In this document: piece by piece, positions 1 through 10,846 of the stretch
Numbering within the stretch: position 1 is the stretch's first letter
Layout of the letters: every line of letters starts with the position of its first letter
NCBI RefSeq assembly: GCF_921293095.1
Contig: NC_060259.1
Location: forward strand, 620,001 to 684,000
Source: Ischnura elegans
Lineage: Eukaryota > Arthropoda > Insecta > Odonata > Coenagrionidae
Reading direction: 5' to 3'
DNA length: 64,000 nucleotides
The notes under the pieces: model-generated
The model's database searches: none
Told to the model about the DNA's origin: nothing
What the model saw: the letters and a program-made list of their open reading frames with translations, nothing else
Translations under genes and position numbers: made by a program

Positions 1-22
1 GGATGTACATTTTTCTAGTGTG

Positions 23-122
23 CGTAATATTTCTTTGACTGTGGTGTGCATGTGGCGGTCCTCTTGCATGCTGCATGTTGGTGATTGGTCCCCCCCTGCC
101 AAACACCCTATAGGTTGGATTG
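23..122 (+). repeat. LINE 3' UTR fragment
   Basis: This stretch matches the 3' UTR of the LINE family found at 1603-1834, 7680-7917 and 36684-36924, including the shared blocks GTGTGCATGTGG, GCATGCTGCATG and CCCCCTGCCAAACACCCTA. It is more diverged than the other copies and lacks the terminal TAGATG tail. LINE copy A begins directly downstream in the same orientation, so two copies lie head to tail. Confidence 0.75.
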
Positions 123-127
123 CTCGT

Positions 128-1834
128 GTACAATATATTGATATCGCTCAGTCCAAATCGCTAAGTACAATATATTGAAATCGCTCAGTCCAAATAAATC
201 ACCTGGTCCAGACGAAATCCCTTCTCGCGTATATAGAGAATTAGCCTCAGAAATTGCCCCCTACTTGCAGTTAATATTCAGTAAATCCATCAAGCAACAC
301 GAAGTACCTAATGACTGGAAAATCGCTAATGTAACGCCAATATTTAAAGGTGGAGACAAGGAACAGCCATCTAATTACAGGCCGATATCTTTAACGTCCA
401 TCTCTTGCAAAGTCCTTGAACACATCGTAGTCAGCTCGGTAATGAAACACCTAGACGCACAAAACTTATTAATGGGAAATACACATGGATTCAGGAAAAA
501 CAGATCGTGCGAAACTCAGTTAGCGCTCTTCGCCCACGATATTTTAGTCTCCGGGGAAGATAACATTCCAGTAGACGCGATTTTTCTTGATTTCAAAAAG
601 GCATTTGATGAAGTACCCCACGGTAAGTTAATAATAAAACTGAAATCTTATGGTCTAGACGAAGATGTCATTTCCTGGATTAGAGAATTTTTGAGCGACC
701 GCGTCCAAAGAGTAGTATTAGACGGTGCAGTCTCCAATGAGGTTAGAGTCACTTCTGGCGTTCCTCAGGGTAGTGTCATTGGCCCACTCCTATTCCTTCT
801 TTATATAAACGACATTGGCGAAGTAGTGCAGAGTAAGTTACGATTATTTGAAGACGACGCTGTAGTTTACAGAGAAATCCGTTCCAGCAAAGATATAGAT
901 GAACTTACGAATGACCTTGCTGCTATCCAAGCTTGGTGCGATGCTTGGCAGTTAGAATTAAATTTGGAAAAATGCGTCGTAATGAACTTCTGGAAGAAGA
1001 ATAACTCCCTGCAGCGTAGCTATATCATTCGGGGCACCCAGTTAAAGGCAGTTGAATCCGTGAAATATCTAGGGGCTAGACTCAATAATGATCTATCGTG
1101 GAATAAACATATTCGAGAAATAACCGGTCAAGCCAATCGTAAAATGGGTTTTGTTAAAAGAATATTAGGAAAGTGCGACGACAAAGTGAGAGAAATTAGC
1201 TACTTTTCCCTCGTTAGACCACATTTGGAATACGCTGCCAGTGTTTGGGACCCTCATGAAAAAGGCTTAATAACAGAGTTAGAACGCGTGCAAAGAAGAG
1301 CTGCCAGGTATGTGAAAGGTCGTTACGATAGCCTTGTTAGTGTAACTGACCTCTTGGATAAACTCGGATGGGAATCTCTGTCGGACCGTAGATTGAAAAA
1401 TAGACTGAACCTTTTAGATAAATTCAAGAGCAGTGTCTTTTCTGACGAAGTTAACCATATCTTGCGGACGCCAACGTACTACGGAAGATCAGATCATATA
1501 AATAAAATAAGAGAGATAGATTGCAGAACAGACAGATTCCGAATGTCATTTTTTCCACGATCGATAAGAGATTATAACGGCAGCAATAGAACTCGTAAAT
1601 AGATTGCATGACTTGTAGTGTAGCTTACTAACCTATATAAAACTTAATGCATGTTTCTGAATTTCTATTCTATTTCTAACAGCATATAGTAGTATAGTTT
1701 GTTATTATACGGGACGTTCTTTGGACGGTGTAGTGTGCATGTGGGAGTCCAAATGCATGCTGCATGCTGGTGATTGATCACCCCCTGCCAAACACCCTAG
1801 AGGTGGCTCGCAGGGTATTATGTAGATGTAGATG
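128..1834 (+). mobile_element. Jockey/CR1-type LINE, copy A, 5'-truncated
   Basis: A non-LTR retrotransposon truncated inside the reverse transcriptase region. It keeps most of the RT domain, the C-terminal region and a full 3' UTR ending in a TAGATGTAGATG microsatellite tail instead of poly(A). Its 5' junction holds a 37-bp direct duplication: 128-164 repeats at 165-194, apart from the last few bases. It is nearly identical to copy B at 7680-10145, so the family was active recently. No target-site duplication could be defined. Confidence 0.85.
175..1602 (+). pseudogene. LINE reverse transcriptase, N-terminally truncated, mutated active site
   Basis: A 475-residue open frame covering the fingers, palm and thumb of a LINE reverse transcriptase and the C-terminal tail. 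Visible motifs are KSPGPDEIPSRV near residue 8, NYRPISLTS near 67, LDFKKAFDEVPHG near 140 and GVPQGSVIGPLL near 193. The catalytic box should read FADD, as in copies B and C. Here it reads FEDD (codon 850-852, GCA to GAA at base 851), next to the two catalytic aspartates. The endonuclease domain is missing. The ATG is an internal methionine just after the truncation, so it is not a native start. Truncation and the active-site change make it a dead copy. Confidence 0.85.
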
Positions 1835-4800
1835 AAACTCGGAAACAGCACGGAGAATGACATATATGAATACCGAGGCGATGCCGGTAATGCTAGAGAA
1901 ATAAGTAGATCGGAGAAGAAAATGAGTAAAGGGATAGAACGAAAACAAGAACAGAGAACATCGATACGGTCATACTTGAGTTGATAAAACGGGCACGGAG
2001 AAAAAAATCAATTTCGGGTACTAAAGTTACATGTCTGGTGAGTGATTTATTCAAAGTTAAATATCCATTTTAATGTGCAGTTCAAATGTCTTAGTAGAAT
2101 CCTATCGAAAGAAGAATCAAACGAAGTAAACGCAAGGCTCAAAACTGGCAATTTGACATTCCATGCTGAGAACGGGATTCTGAAATACCGTAATCGGTAG
2201 AGAAATGTTTAAGATTCTATAGTAGATCATAGGAGCAGCGTAACTAATTATCTTCAAGAACTCAGACAAAGTTTTCTGGGCGGAAAACGGTTAAGGACAG
2301 AGAGAGAGAGAGCAGACCATCAGGGTCATTGGGGATGAATCACACGGCTGGGAAGATGGTAGGAGAGGGGAGGAGTGTTGCTGGGGATGCGGAGGAGGAC
2401 GGGGGAGGGGCGAAATCTAAAAACAGCGGCCGCCCAGTGGGGCCTCGGACCCCAGACAATGATTGCCTCCGTCTCTGCCCCCGAGGCATACCGCCACGGT
2501 GGGTCATCTCCATCCCACCCGCTTTTTTCCACCCCCACCTGCCTAACCTCTGAACTTATGCACAAGGAAATAATACACATTCCACCTATACCATGAGTAA
2601 ATGAGCCTATGGATATAAATTATGTGCGCGCCCGCTCCTAAGACCAGCGCGTCGTGTTTACCTTTGAGATTTCGACGAAGACCATCGTTACACCCTAATT
2701 GGTATACTCCGATATAAATTTGCTTGTACCGTCTTTCTAAGGGTGATATAGACTCTCCTAACAGAATTCAAACATCAGAAATGAGTATACCATCGCAGAG
2801 GGTTTATTTATTTATGCAGCTAACATGTCTCATTCGAAATTGGCGTTCATCTACACCCTAGAAGCTTTACGTGTAAAAAATATACCATTAAAAACTTACT
2901 CTAATGTGTGTGACAATTTACCATAGAAAAACATATTTTTTGGAATACACAAAACTCTGCTCAGACAATAAATAAAATATGATAAACAAGCTGCGTATTC
3001 ATATTAATCTTGCAATGATTTATGGCTTTTTCATTCTGATGTCAGATCCTATAGGAAAGCCTACGTCCTTGCTCATGATTCAGTAATGACAGTAATTCAT
3101 TCCAGCAATTTTCGAGAAAAAATGGAAAATATTTGATCAGTCCTTTCAGGAAATAACGCGTGGTAATAATCCGTATTCAAACACTATCCATCTACAGTGA
3201 GGATTCGCATTCACTTTTCAAAATAAGAAAACACTAATTTTGGGAAGGATATAAGGAAACAGAATAACGGCCATCCAATTCTGAAACGTCTGTCCACCAA
3301 ATTAAGGGAAAAATGCAAGTGACTTTGGTCTTATTCTTCATACAAAGTAGACACGACATGAATATATTTTCCACCTCAGTTACGCCGATTTGCCACAAAC
3401 TTTACTCGACCATTGCTGGGGGTAACATTATTACGTAATCGTTGTAGAATAGGAAAAAAACGTGTATTATAATTAAAATCTGCCGGTGACCATTACGTAA
3501 GAAGCCCCAATATTCCTTCGACAGTTAAAAAACAACCTTGGTAGAAAGAGGGAGTATAATTTCCGAATGGCACCAGTTTTCAGCCAATCTGCGTTCACAA
3601 TAGCTTCCGGATTATACCCTGACAGACCCGTCTTTTATCTATCCTTCCTCAAGGAAATAATTTTGCTTGCTACTCCGGAGTTTTCCATTTTTAAAAACTT
3701 ACCCTTTAGCAAGTGAACTTAAAAATTAAAGTATTCCAATAAATAAAGCGATAAATTCTTGCAAGAGGGTAGTATGCAATAGGTTACAATTATATTGCCG
3801 TCCGCTTCTCAAAGTGCGTTCAATTGACGTTATGGTTCGTACAATTCAGCACACTTGACAGGGATTATTAACGGCGCCTACGGGACCTTTAATCACAGGG
3901 GATGGAGTGAGGGAGTTCTTCTTCGCAACCACGAGTATCAAAAGAATTCTCCATTAGTCTTATGGTTCCGGGGACACTCACCTTTGTCAGAGGAGCGAGA
4001 TGAAGTGTAGCGTCGCTGGAAGGCTCCCACCGTCTCGACGACCGCCCCGCATAAGACGCCTACGGCCGTCGGCACCCGCCATGGCCATCCGACGCTTCTA
4101 AGACGCCGTGCCTGCGTCCGGGGGAGCTGTTATTCCTCTTGCACAAAACGAAGCACTCGAAGTAAGACACATGTGAGCACGGCTAACGATCACTTGCTCA
4201 CATATCCACTGGAGAACATCATCGTGAAGGATGAAAAATAGAACGCTAAATGAACCGGATATCACCACAAACTCACTCATACGAAGTTCAGTGAACGATG
4301 TAGAATATTGGACATAGTTCTGGTTACGGGGGGGAAAGATATGCACATAACGAAATATGTAACTTGAGCAGGGACGATTTACACTTGCAAATGTTTCTTG
4401 CCCAGGGGAAGATATTTACCGCCAATATTTATTTTCCAACCTCCGATAAGAATATGCGATCGTCTTCGTACTTCTTTAAGTAGCACTTTCACTCGAACGT
4501 GAGAGAGTTTTCCGATTGTTCTTCAGGAGAAATCCGTCAAGGGACGCTCGTATCCTTCCGCACTCCTCCGGTTGAAGGAGGCCGAGCCTCGCTGCAAAAT
4601 GATTATGACAAAGGGTTGAGGTCCACGCTCTCCACTCCGCGTACTCTTTCTTTAATTCCACCTCAAAGCTTTAGGGGGACAGTAACTGTCAGTGACGAAA
4701 AAAATGGAAATCCGAAGTTCGCACACACAATAACCTCCCACGATGTCGGAAAAACAAATTATTCCTTCATTGCTACCCATGAGGTAGCGCGAATCAGTAC

Positions 4801-5843
4801 GTTTTCCCTGATAACAGTGAAGCGATGCAATCCCCTCTCCATTCCGTCGTGATTCTAGGATGTTGCTCCACCTTGCCGCTGGGGAACCCAACCATATTTC
4901 TACGACGAATACTGACGTCTCTGCGATGACAGCGAAACGATGCAATAACACCACTTTTCAGGTCAGATGCGTCGTCAACGGAGGGGGAGGTTGCTCGAGG
5001 GGGAAGGGCGGGTCGCAAGGGAAGCCCAAAAAAGGGGAGAGGAATCGGCTCCGAACCACGACGACCGCAGGCGAAGACGAGGAATGGGTTTCGCGTGTTC
5101 ACCGTCAACTGCTCTTCGGTCTTTCTGCATCTAGTCCTGACTCGTAGCTGTTAGTCCGACGCACTGAAAAGAAGGCTTTCTTTGCGAGCCACTCTTCCCC
5201 TCCGGCACCCTCCCCTCCGTTCCCCTACCCCCCAAACAACCTTGCAACGAAACATTCGCACGCCACCGTCGACACACCTCCAACTCCCCCGCCCCCTCTT
5301 TCAATCCCTCGAATACAAACAGCCCGCAAAGCGAGGGGGGCCAGCCAGCCAACACTTCCTGACTACCATTTAAACCACCTACACCAATACAGCGGCTTCG
5401 TGTCAAGAGATTCTCTACTTCTTTGACCGTCACCTAGCGAAACAGAATGCGTCACACAGACTTCATACTCTAAAATAATTATCACGTTTATCGAAAAATA
5501 AACAGCATTTTTAACCAACATCGACCTGTGGCAGAGGGTGCTAGGAAACAAGCCGTTTAATATAAAAAGCAAATTCTCAAACAACATATCGACAACCATT
5601 TATTAAATTCCTTCATAGTTCGGGGGAAAAACGAATTCCCATATGATTTTTAGGTATTATGAAAGGGAGTAGGCCTTAATTCGAATCGAAGAAGGAAGTC
5701 AATGAAGGGAGGAGAGGCCGTAAAATATACTTCTTAAATGCTTCTTTATGCAAACACACCTTTATCAGTTGGATACTTTAAGCGGCTTGCCATAATACTA
5801 AGTCAGCGGCGCAGCGCTCGCACCAAATGGTGCTTTCAATGAT
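1835..5843. other. Unassigned intergenic or intronic sequence
   Basis: I recognise no coding exon here. The stretch is mostly AT-rich. Exceptions are a GA-rich run at 2298-2313, a GC-rich patch at 2329-2560 whose short overlapping frames on both strands look compositional, a CpG-rich block at about 3975-4140, and a C-rich run at about 5190-5345. Short open frames on both strands at 4476-5433 resemble nothing I know. Two similar motifs, AGTGAAGCGATGCAAT at 4816-4831 and AGCGAAACGATGCAAT at 4930-4945, suggest an old local duplication. Confidence 0.5.
3982..4140 (-). promoter_or_regulatory. CpG-rich block with a consensus minus-strand splice donor
   Basis: Read on the minus strand, this CpG-dense block ends in AAAG|GTGAGTGT at 3982/3981, a near-perfect 5' splice site. 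Such a pattern would fit a 5' untranslated first exon of a host gene running leftwards out of the window. One frame stays open for about 50 codons to the donor without a recognisable protein. The composition and donor are seen directly; the exon is an inference with little support. Confidence 0.2.
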
Positions 5844-6045
5844 AGATCCTAACGGCCGTATTCATAGATTCCTTAGTAAGCTACTAACGCCTAAGTAGCG
5901 TTCTAAGTAGTGTCATACTAGCAAAATGGTATTCTTCGATCGTTATTAAGGGCTACTAAGCTAAGTATGCTTCTATCTTAGTAGCCGGTTCTTAGTCGCC
6001 CTCCGGCCTTGTGTAAGGGAGCTACTAAATATGGCGCACCGTTTT
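5844..6045. repeat. Partial DNA-transposon end rich in CTTAGTAGC / GCTACTAAG
   Basis: The block opens with GGCCGTATTCATAGAT, a start resembling terminal repeats of common arthropod MITEs. It then carries about seven copies of a short motif in both orientations (GCTACTAA, CTAAGTAGC, CTTAGTAGCC). Such clustered subterminal motifs are usual transposase-binding sites. I could not find the matching second end, so this looks like a solo or truncated end. Confidence 0.35.
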
Positions 6046-7679
6046 GGATGATCGAACTCCGGTTTTATTTGTATAAAGTCATAGATTTTTTACGCATTTG
6101 TGCAAAAATTGAATACGAGAATCCATTCTTCAAGTAAGGCAGGCAACGTATGTAGTGTAATTGTTTATAGGAATTGAAAGTTTTGTGTAACTGCAAGGAA
6201 GCTTCGGCGTGCAGTGAACTTGTGCCTCTATTGTAAGTGAACACAATTTGTGCATTCAGTGCGCCCCTAAGTGAATTGATTGCATATAGACGATGGAGTG
6301 AAGAGTGAAGCGACATGTGAAGAGATTTGTGAGTGCATGAGCTTCGGAAAAATTATTTATTACTTCCATACAGGTTTAATCAACCGTATCTATTATCATC
6401 AAATGTATCAAACTGTTAAGAAGGGTATGGGTTTCATATGTGAAGTAGTTGCCCTTTAGGAATGCAGCGAACGCGCATTAATTCTCATTCGTTTGTAGCC
6501 TAGCAAGTTCTGTTAGATTTTATTATTTATTCTGGTCACTTCATCGTGAGATATGATATCACCAGTGTTTACATTTCACGCAATTCGTTGCGCTGTGGTT
6601 TTTGTTTTTGTTACGGTACGAGTGATTGTGAGTTAATACGACCCTGGAAATTTTTTGCAGTTTGTTGATGTTACAGTAAATAGCACATCAATTTGTTTAA
6701 GCCAATTGATTTCATTGTCTATATAATGTAAATATGAAATAACATGAAGTGATTCCAAATCGCAAGTGACGGGTGGGAAGTGAGATGTGAAGGATCCTTT
6801 CGAACTTCAAGAAGTGCAAATTCTTTTAGTGTGTACAGAGTGAATGGAAAACTGATTATGACGCTTTATTAGTGTTACGTTATAGTTTTTTAAATTAATT
6901 ATGAGCCAAGTTTTTCTTTGAATCAGTTGATTTGGAATGTACTGATTATAAGTATCATAAAGACAGCTCGTGAAATCCAAAGTGAAATGTTGCGTGCGTT
7001 GTAGTGGTATTTGTGATATTATCAGCAATAAATATGTAAAACAAGTTAGGTTGATTATGCTTTGTTTTTTACATTAACCACCTCTAATAAACTATATGAC
7101 CTATGTTTCCGCACTTTCACACTATCAACATCTGAAAAATTTAAATGTGGCGGGGCAGATTATTGTTTCCTTAACTATAAAATTTGAGAAGTTGCAAACA
7201 TATGTTACTAATTGCTTGCTAATTTGTAACTTAATAAATTCGTGTCATTCACATTGAGCTTAACGTTATTTCCTTTACGATTCATTTCTGTACTGCATAA
7301 TGCTTCGTTTTTACTCCGACAATGAGGTGTAATTCTGCTTTCCGAATATAAATGTATTTAATACTGACGTTTATGGTTAAGTATTTCCATACTCATAACG
7401 CATAAACTAGTGAAAACGAATTTCCACGGCCGTTTGTAAAAGAATAACTGCATCTCAAACATGCAAACGCTTTGTTAGTACTCATAAATCTATCCTTTCC
7501 CAATGGTATAGAATAATTTTTGTGTACAGCAATCAAAACAAGATATATGCGATGCGATACCACATCGAATTATCCATTATGAAGTAGAAATTTGATACAT
7601 TTTTCTGTATCAATTTCTTTTTTTTTAGATTTACGAATTGGATTTGATTTGTTTTACGAATTTTCCGCGCCGTGAAGGA
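6046..7679. other. AT-rich unassigned sequence
   Basis: No recognisable exon, repeat array or terminal repeat. Scattered GTAAGT-like sequences and long AT-rich stretches make it look intronic or intergenic. The longest open frames (about 80 codons) have no family signature. Confidence 0.4.
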
Positions 7680-10145
7680 CATCTACATCTACATCTACTT
7701 AATACCCTGCGAGCCACCTCTAGGTTGTTTGGCAGGGGGTGATCAATCACCAGCATGCAGCATGCATTTGGACTCCCACATGCACACCACACCGTCCAAA
7801 AAACGTCCCGTATAATAAAAAACTATACTACAATATGCTGTTAGAAATAGAATAGAAATTCAGAAACATGCATTAAGTTTTATATAGGTTAGTAAGCTAC
7901 ACTACAAGTCATGCAATCTATTTACGAGTTCTATTGCTGCCGTTATAATCTCTTATCGATCGTGGAAAAAATGACATTCGGAATCTGTCTGTTCTGCAAT
8001 CTATCTCTCTTATTTTATTTATATGATCTGATCTTCCGTAGTACGTTGGCGTCCGCAAGATATGGTTAACTTCGTCAGAAAAGACACTGCTCTTGAATTT
8101 ATCTAAAAGGTTTAGTCTATTTTTCAATCTACGGTCCGACAGAGATTCCCATCCGAGTTTATCCAAGAGGTCAGTTACACTAACAAGACTATCGTAACGA
8201 CCTTTCACATACCTGGCAGCTCTTCTTTGCACGCGTTCTAACTCTGTTATTAAGCCTTTTTCATGAGGGTCCCAAACACTGGCAGCGTATTCCAAATGTG
8301 GTCTAACGAGGGAAAAGTAGCTAATTTCTCTCACTTTGTCGTCGCACTTTCCTAATATTCTTTTAACAAAACCCATTTTACGATTAGCTTGACCGGTTAT
8401 TTCTCGAATATGTTTATTCCACGATAGATCATTATTGAGTCTAACCCCTAGATATTTCACAGATTCAACTGCCTTTAACTGCGTGCCCCGAATGACATAG
8501 TTACGCTGTAGGGAGTTATTCTTCTTCCAGAAATTCATTACGACGCATTTTTCCAAATTTAATTCTAACTGCCAAGCATCGCACCAAGCCTGGATAGCAG
8601 CAAGGTCATTCGTTAATTCATCTATATCTTTGCTGGAACGGATTTCTCTGTAAACTACAGCGTCGTCTGCAAATAATCGTAACTTACTCTGCACTACTTC
8701 GCCAATGTCGTTTATATAAAGAAGGAATAGGAGTGGGCCAATGACACTACCCTGAGGAACGCCAGAAGTGACTCTAACCTCATTGGAGACTGCACCGTCT
8801 AATACTACTCTTTGGACGCGGTCGCTCAAAAATTCTCTAATCCAGGAAATGACATCTTCGTCTAGACCATAAGATTTCAGTTTTATTATTAACTTACCGT
8901 GGGGTACTTCATCAAATGCCTTTTTGAAATCAAGAAAAATCGCGTCTACTGGAATGTTGTCTTCCCCGGAGACTAAAATATCGTGGGCGAAAAGCGCTAA
9001 CTGAGTTTCGCACGATCTGCTTTTCCTGAATCCATGTTGATTTCCCATTAATAAGTTTTGCGCGTCTAGGTGTTTCATTACCGAGCTGACTACGATGTGT
9101 TCAAGGACTTTGCAAGAGATGGACGTTGAAGATATCGGCCTGTAATTAGATGGCTGTTCCTTGTCTCCACTTTTAAATATAGGCGTTACATTACCGATTT
9201 TCCAGTCATTAGGTACTTCAAGTTGCTTGATGGATTTACTGAATATTAACTGCAAGTAGGGGGCAAGTTCTGAGGCTAGTTCTTTATATACGCGAGAAGG
9301 GATTTCGTCTGGACCAGGTGATTTATGTGGACTAAGCGATTTCAATATATTTTTTATTCCGAGTGTACTAATGTCAATAGCTGGCATCTTATGTAGACAG
9401 GGATTGACATTGGTCTCGGGTGAGTTTTCGGAAGGCTCCGTGAACACGCTCTTAAAGTAGGAATTTAATAAATTGGCTTTATCGTAACTGCTTGTCAACA
9501 CATCTCCATTGTCGTTTCTCAGCGAACATACGGTAGATCGTTTACCTAAAACTTCCCTAACATATGACCAAAATGCTTTTGGGTTATCCTGTAACTGCTC
9601 TACTAGTGTTTTTCTTTTAAAATTCGTGAACGCATTCCTGAACGCTTCCTTCGTGGCGGCTTTAGTCATCCTATATTTTTTAATTATTAGCTCGCGTTCA
9701 TTAGCGGATAAATCCGTGCTGACTTTTTTCATTTTAGCATGACACGCTCTCTGTCGCCTCAATGATTTTCTCACTTCCGCGTCGTACCATCTCGGTTCGC
9801 TGCCTTCTTTTACTATTTTACTAGGGATGTAGCTATTTATTCCCGAAGTTACGAGCGAAAGAAAAGCTTTCCAAGTATTCTCTACATTTAACTTTAATAC
9901 TGATTCTTGAAACTCGGGGAAAGCATTTTTCAGATGACTCTTAAACCCATCAAAATCAGCTCTTTTAAAAATGAAAACTTTACGCTCTTTTTTAAAGTTT
10001 ACAGCGGTATTTAGAGAAAACTTTGCAGTTACTACCCTATGGTCACTTATTCCTTCGACAGTGCCAACGTTTATTACCTGATGTGGTATATTTGTGGCTA
10101 ATAAAGTCTCTACAAAAGTAGTCTCTACAATAGAGATCCGTGGTC
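7680..10145 (-). mobile_element. Jockey/CR1-type LINE, copy B, longest copy
   Basis: Minus-strand LINE with the end of the endonuclease domain, the complete reverse transcriptase, the C-terminal region and a 3' UTR that ends in a CATCTA-type tail (seen on + at 7680-7698). The 5' edge is approximate: family-like sequence fades near 10145, just upstream of the endonuclease SDH motif, so most of the endonuclease is missing. A small tandem repeat, GTCTCTACAA then GTCTCTACAA, lies at the junction near 10107-10130. This resembles the duplicated 5' junction of copy A. Confidence 0.88.
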
Positions 10146-10233
10146 CACCTTGCAATATACTGTGAAACAGTTGTAGTTGGACAAGTAGAAAGGAGAAGAA
10201 TAGGAAAGTGAAGAAAAGAATTTCGATGTACAT
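7918..10233 (-). CDS. LINE endonuclease (C-terminal part)-reverse transcriptase
   Basis: An uninterrupted 771-codon frame. Residues from about 40 to 75 are the end of an apurinic-type endonuclease, marked by GISDHRVV (S63, D64, H65). A linker rich in basic residues follows. The reverse transcriptase begins near residue 300 with HKSPGPDEIPSRV, then NYRPIS, LDFKKAFDEVPHG, GVPQGSVIGPLL and an intact FADDA box at about 521-525 (bases 8659-8673). The C-terminal tail ends NRTRK. The first ~35 residues (hydrophobic, starting MYIEILFF) are probably flanking DNA read in frame, so the annotated start is not a native one. The enzyme would reverse-transcribe the LINE RNA at a nicked target. This copy lacks most of its endonuclease and is unlikely to be autonomous. 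Confidence 0.8.
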   Translation of the reverse strand: MYIEILFFTFLFFSFLLVQLQLFHSILQGGPRISIVETTFVETLLATNIPHQVINVGTVEGISDHRVVTAKFSLNTAVNFKKERKVFIFKRADFDGFKSHLKNAFPEFQESVLKLNVENTWKAFLSLVTSGINSYIPSKIVKEGSEPRWYDAEVRKSLRRQRACHAKMKKVSTDLSANERELIIKKYRMTKAATKEAFRNAFTNFKRKTLVEQLQDNPKAFWSYVREVLGKRSTVCSLRNDNGDVLTSSYDKANLLNSYFKSVFTEPSENSPETNVNPCLHKMPAIDISTLGIKNILKSLSPHKSPGPDEIPSRVYKELASELAPYLQLIFSKSIKQLEVPNDWKIGNVTPIFKSGDKEQPSNYRPISSTSISCKVLEHIVVSSVMKHLDAQNLLMGNQHGFRKSRSCETQLALFAHDILVSGEDNIPVDAIFLDFKKAFDEVPHGKLIIKLKSYGLDEDVISWIREFLSDRVQRVVLDGAVSNEVRVTSGVPQGSVIGPLLFLLYINDIGEVVQSKLRLFADDAVVYREIRSSKDIDELTNDLAAIQAWCDAWQLELNLEKCVVMNFWKKNNSLQRNYVIRGTQLKAVESVKYLGVRLNNDLSWNKHIREITGQANRKMGFVKRILGKCDDKVREISYFSLVRPHLEYAASVWDPHEKGLITELERVQRRAARYVKGRYDSLVSVTDLLDKLGWESLSDRRLKNRLNLLDKFKSSVFSDEVNHILRTPTYYGRSDHINKIREIDCRTDRFRMSFFPRSIRDYNGSNRTRK

Positions 10234-10511
10234 ATCTCAAGGGTATAAAGAAAATCGAGATGAAGAAAATTTAATGAAAGGTGTTAAATGAAGGAAAGGT
10301 GTAACTATGTGAGTAAAATTATTCTGTGGATGTTGTGTATTTACATAATGGAAGTAAGTGAAGTTGTAAATATAAGGCTTCCAAATACAATGCAGAGCAT
10401 GTTCAGTAATTAAAATTACCGTACATAATCCCAAAACTTAAAAACTATGAGACGTTTGCAAAACGCGTCCTGCAAAACACTTCCTAAGATGCGCTTCGAA
10501 CAAGTGCCGTC

Positions 10512-10740
10512 AAGCAACTGAAAAGTTGACAGTGCGCGGGGTTGGGTAAACACCCACGCGATCTATTCCTGCCGGCAACAGTTTAATCACCCTCAGAATA
10601 GGTCCGGACGCAATAATTTAGTTGCGGCAACTAAAAAGTCGCCCGTGCGCGGGGCCACAGTCAATGCCGTGTGTTTCATTTGAACCTCCATGAAGCAACT
10701 AAATAGTTGCTTTGAAAAAGTTGCCAGTGCGCGGGGGCCC
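10512..10740. repeat. Three copies of a CAACT..AGTTG..GTGCGCGGG motif
   Basis: Related motifs lie at about 10514-10542, 10627-10654 and 10694-10737. Each joins a short palindrome of GCAACT/AGTTGC type to GTGCGCGGGG. The spacing is irregular (about 113 and 70 bases). Repeats of this kind are typical of MITE ends or of their internal repeats. I could not define terminal repeats or a target duplication, so the class is open. Confidence 0.4.
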
Positions 10741-10806
10741 TTAATGCTGCTCCCTAGGGACTATTCCCACAGAGATTTTGAGCGTCAGCCAAGCGTCGGT
10801 ATAACC

Positions 10807-10846
10807 TTGCGTATACTTTCCCCGAGAACGGGGCAAGTTTACGCAA
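10807..10846. repeat. Short inverted repeat (18-nt arms, 4-nt loop)
   Basis: Arms 10807-10824 and 10829-10846 pair at 16 of 18 positions around the loop AGAA, with the GC-rich part (CCCCG/CGGGG) nearest the loop. It lies just downstream of the GTGCGCGGG motif repeats and may be part of the same element. No role is evident. Confidence 0.5.

Noticed and set aside
10129-10233. N-terminal hydrophobic stretch of LINE copy B as a signal peptide
   Set aside because: It lies outside the LINE-like sequence and is probably flanking DNA read in frame after a 5' truncation.
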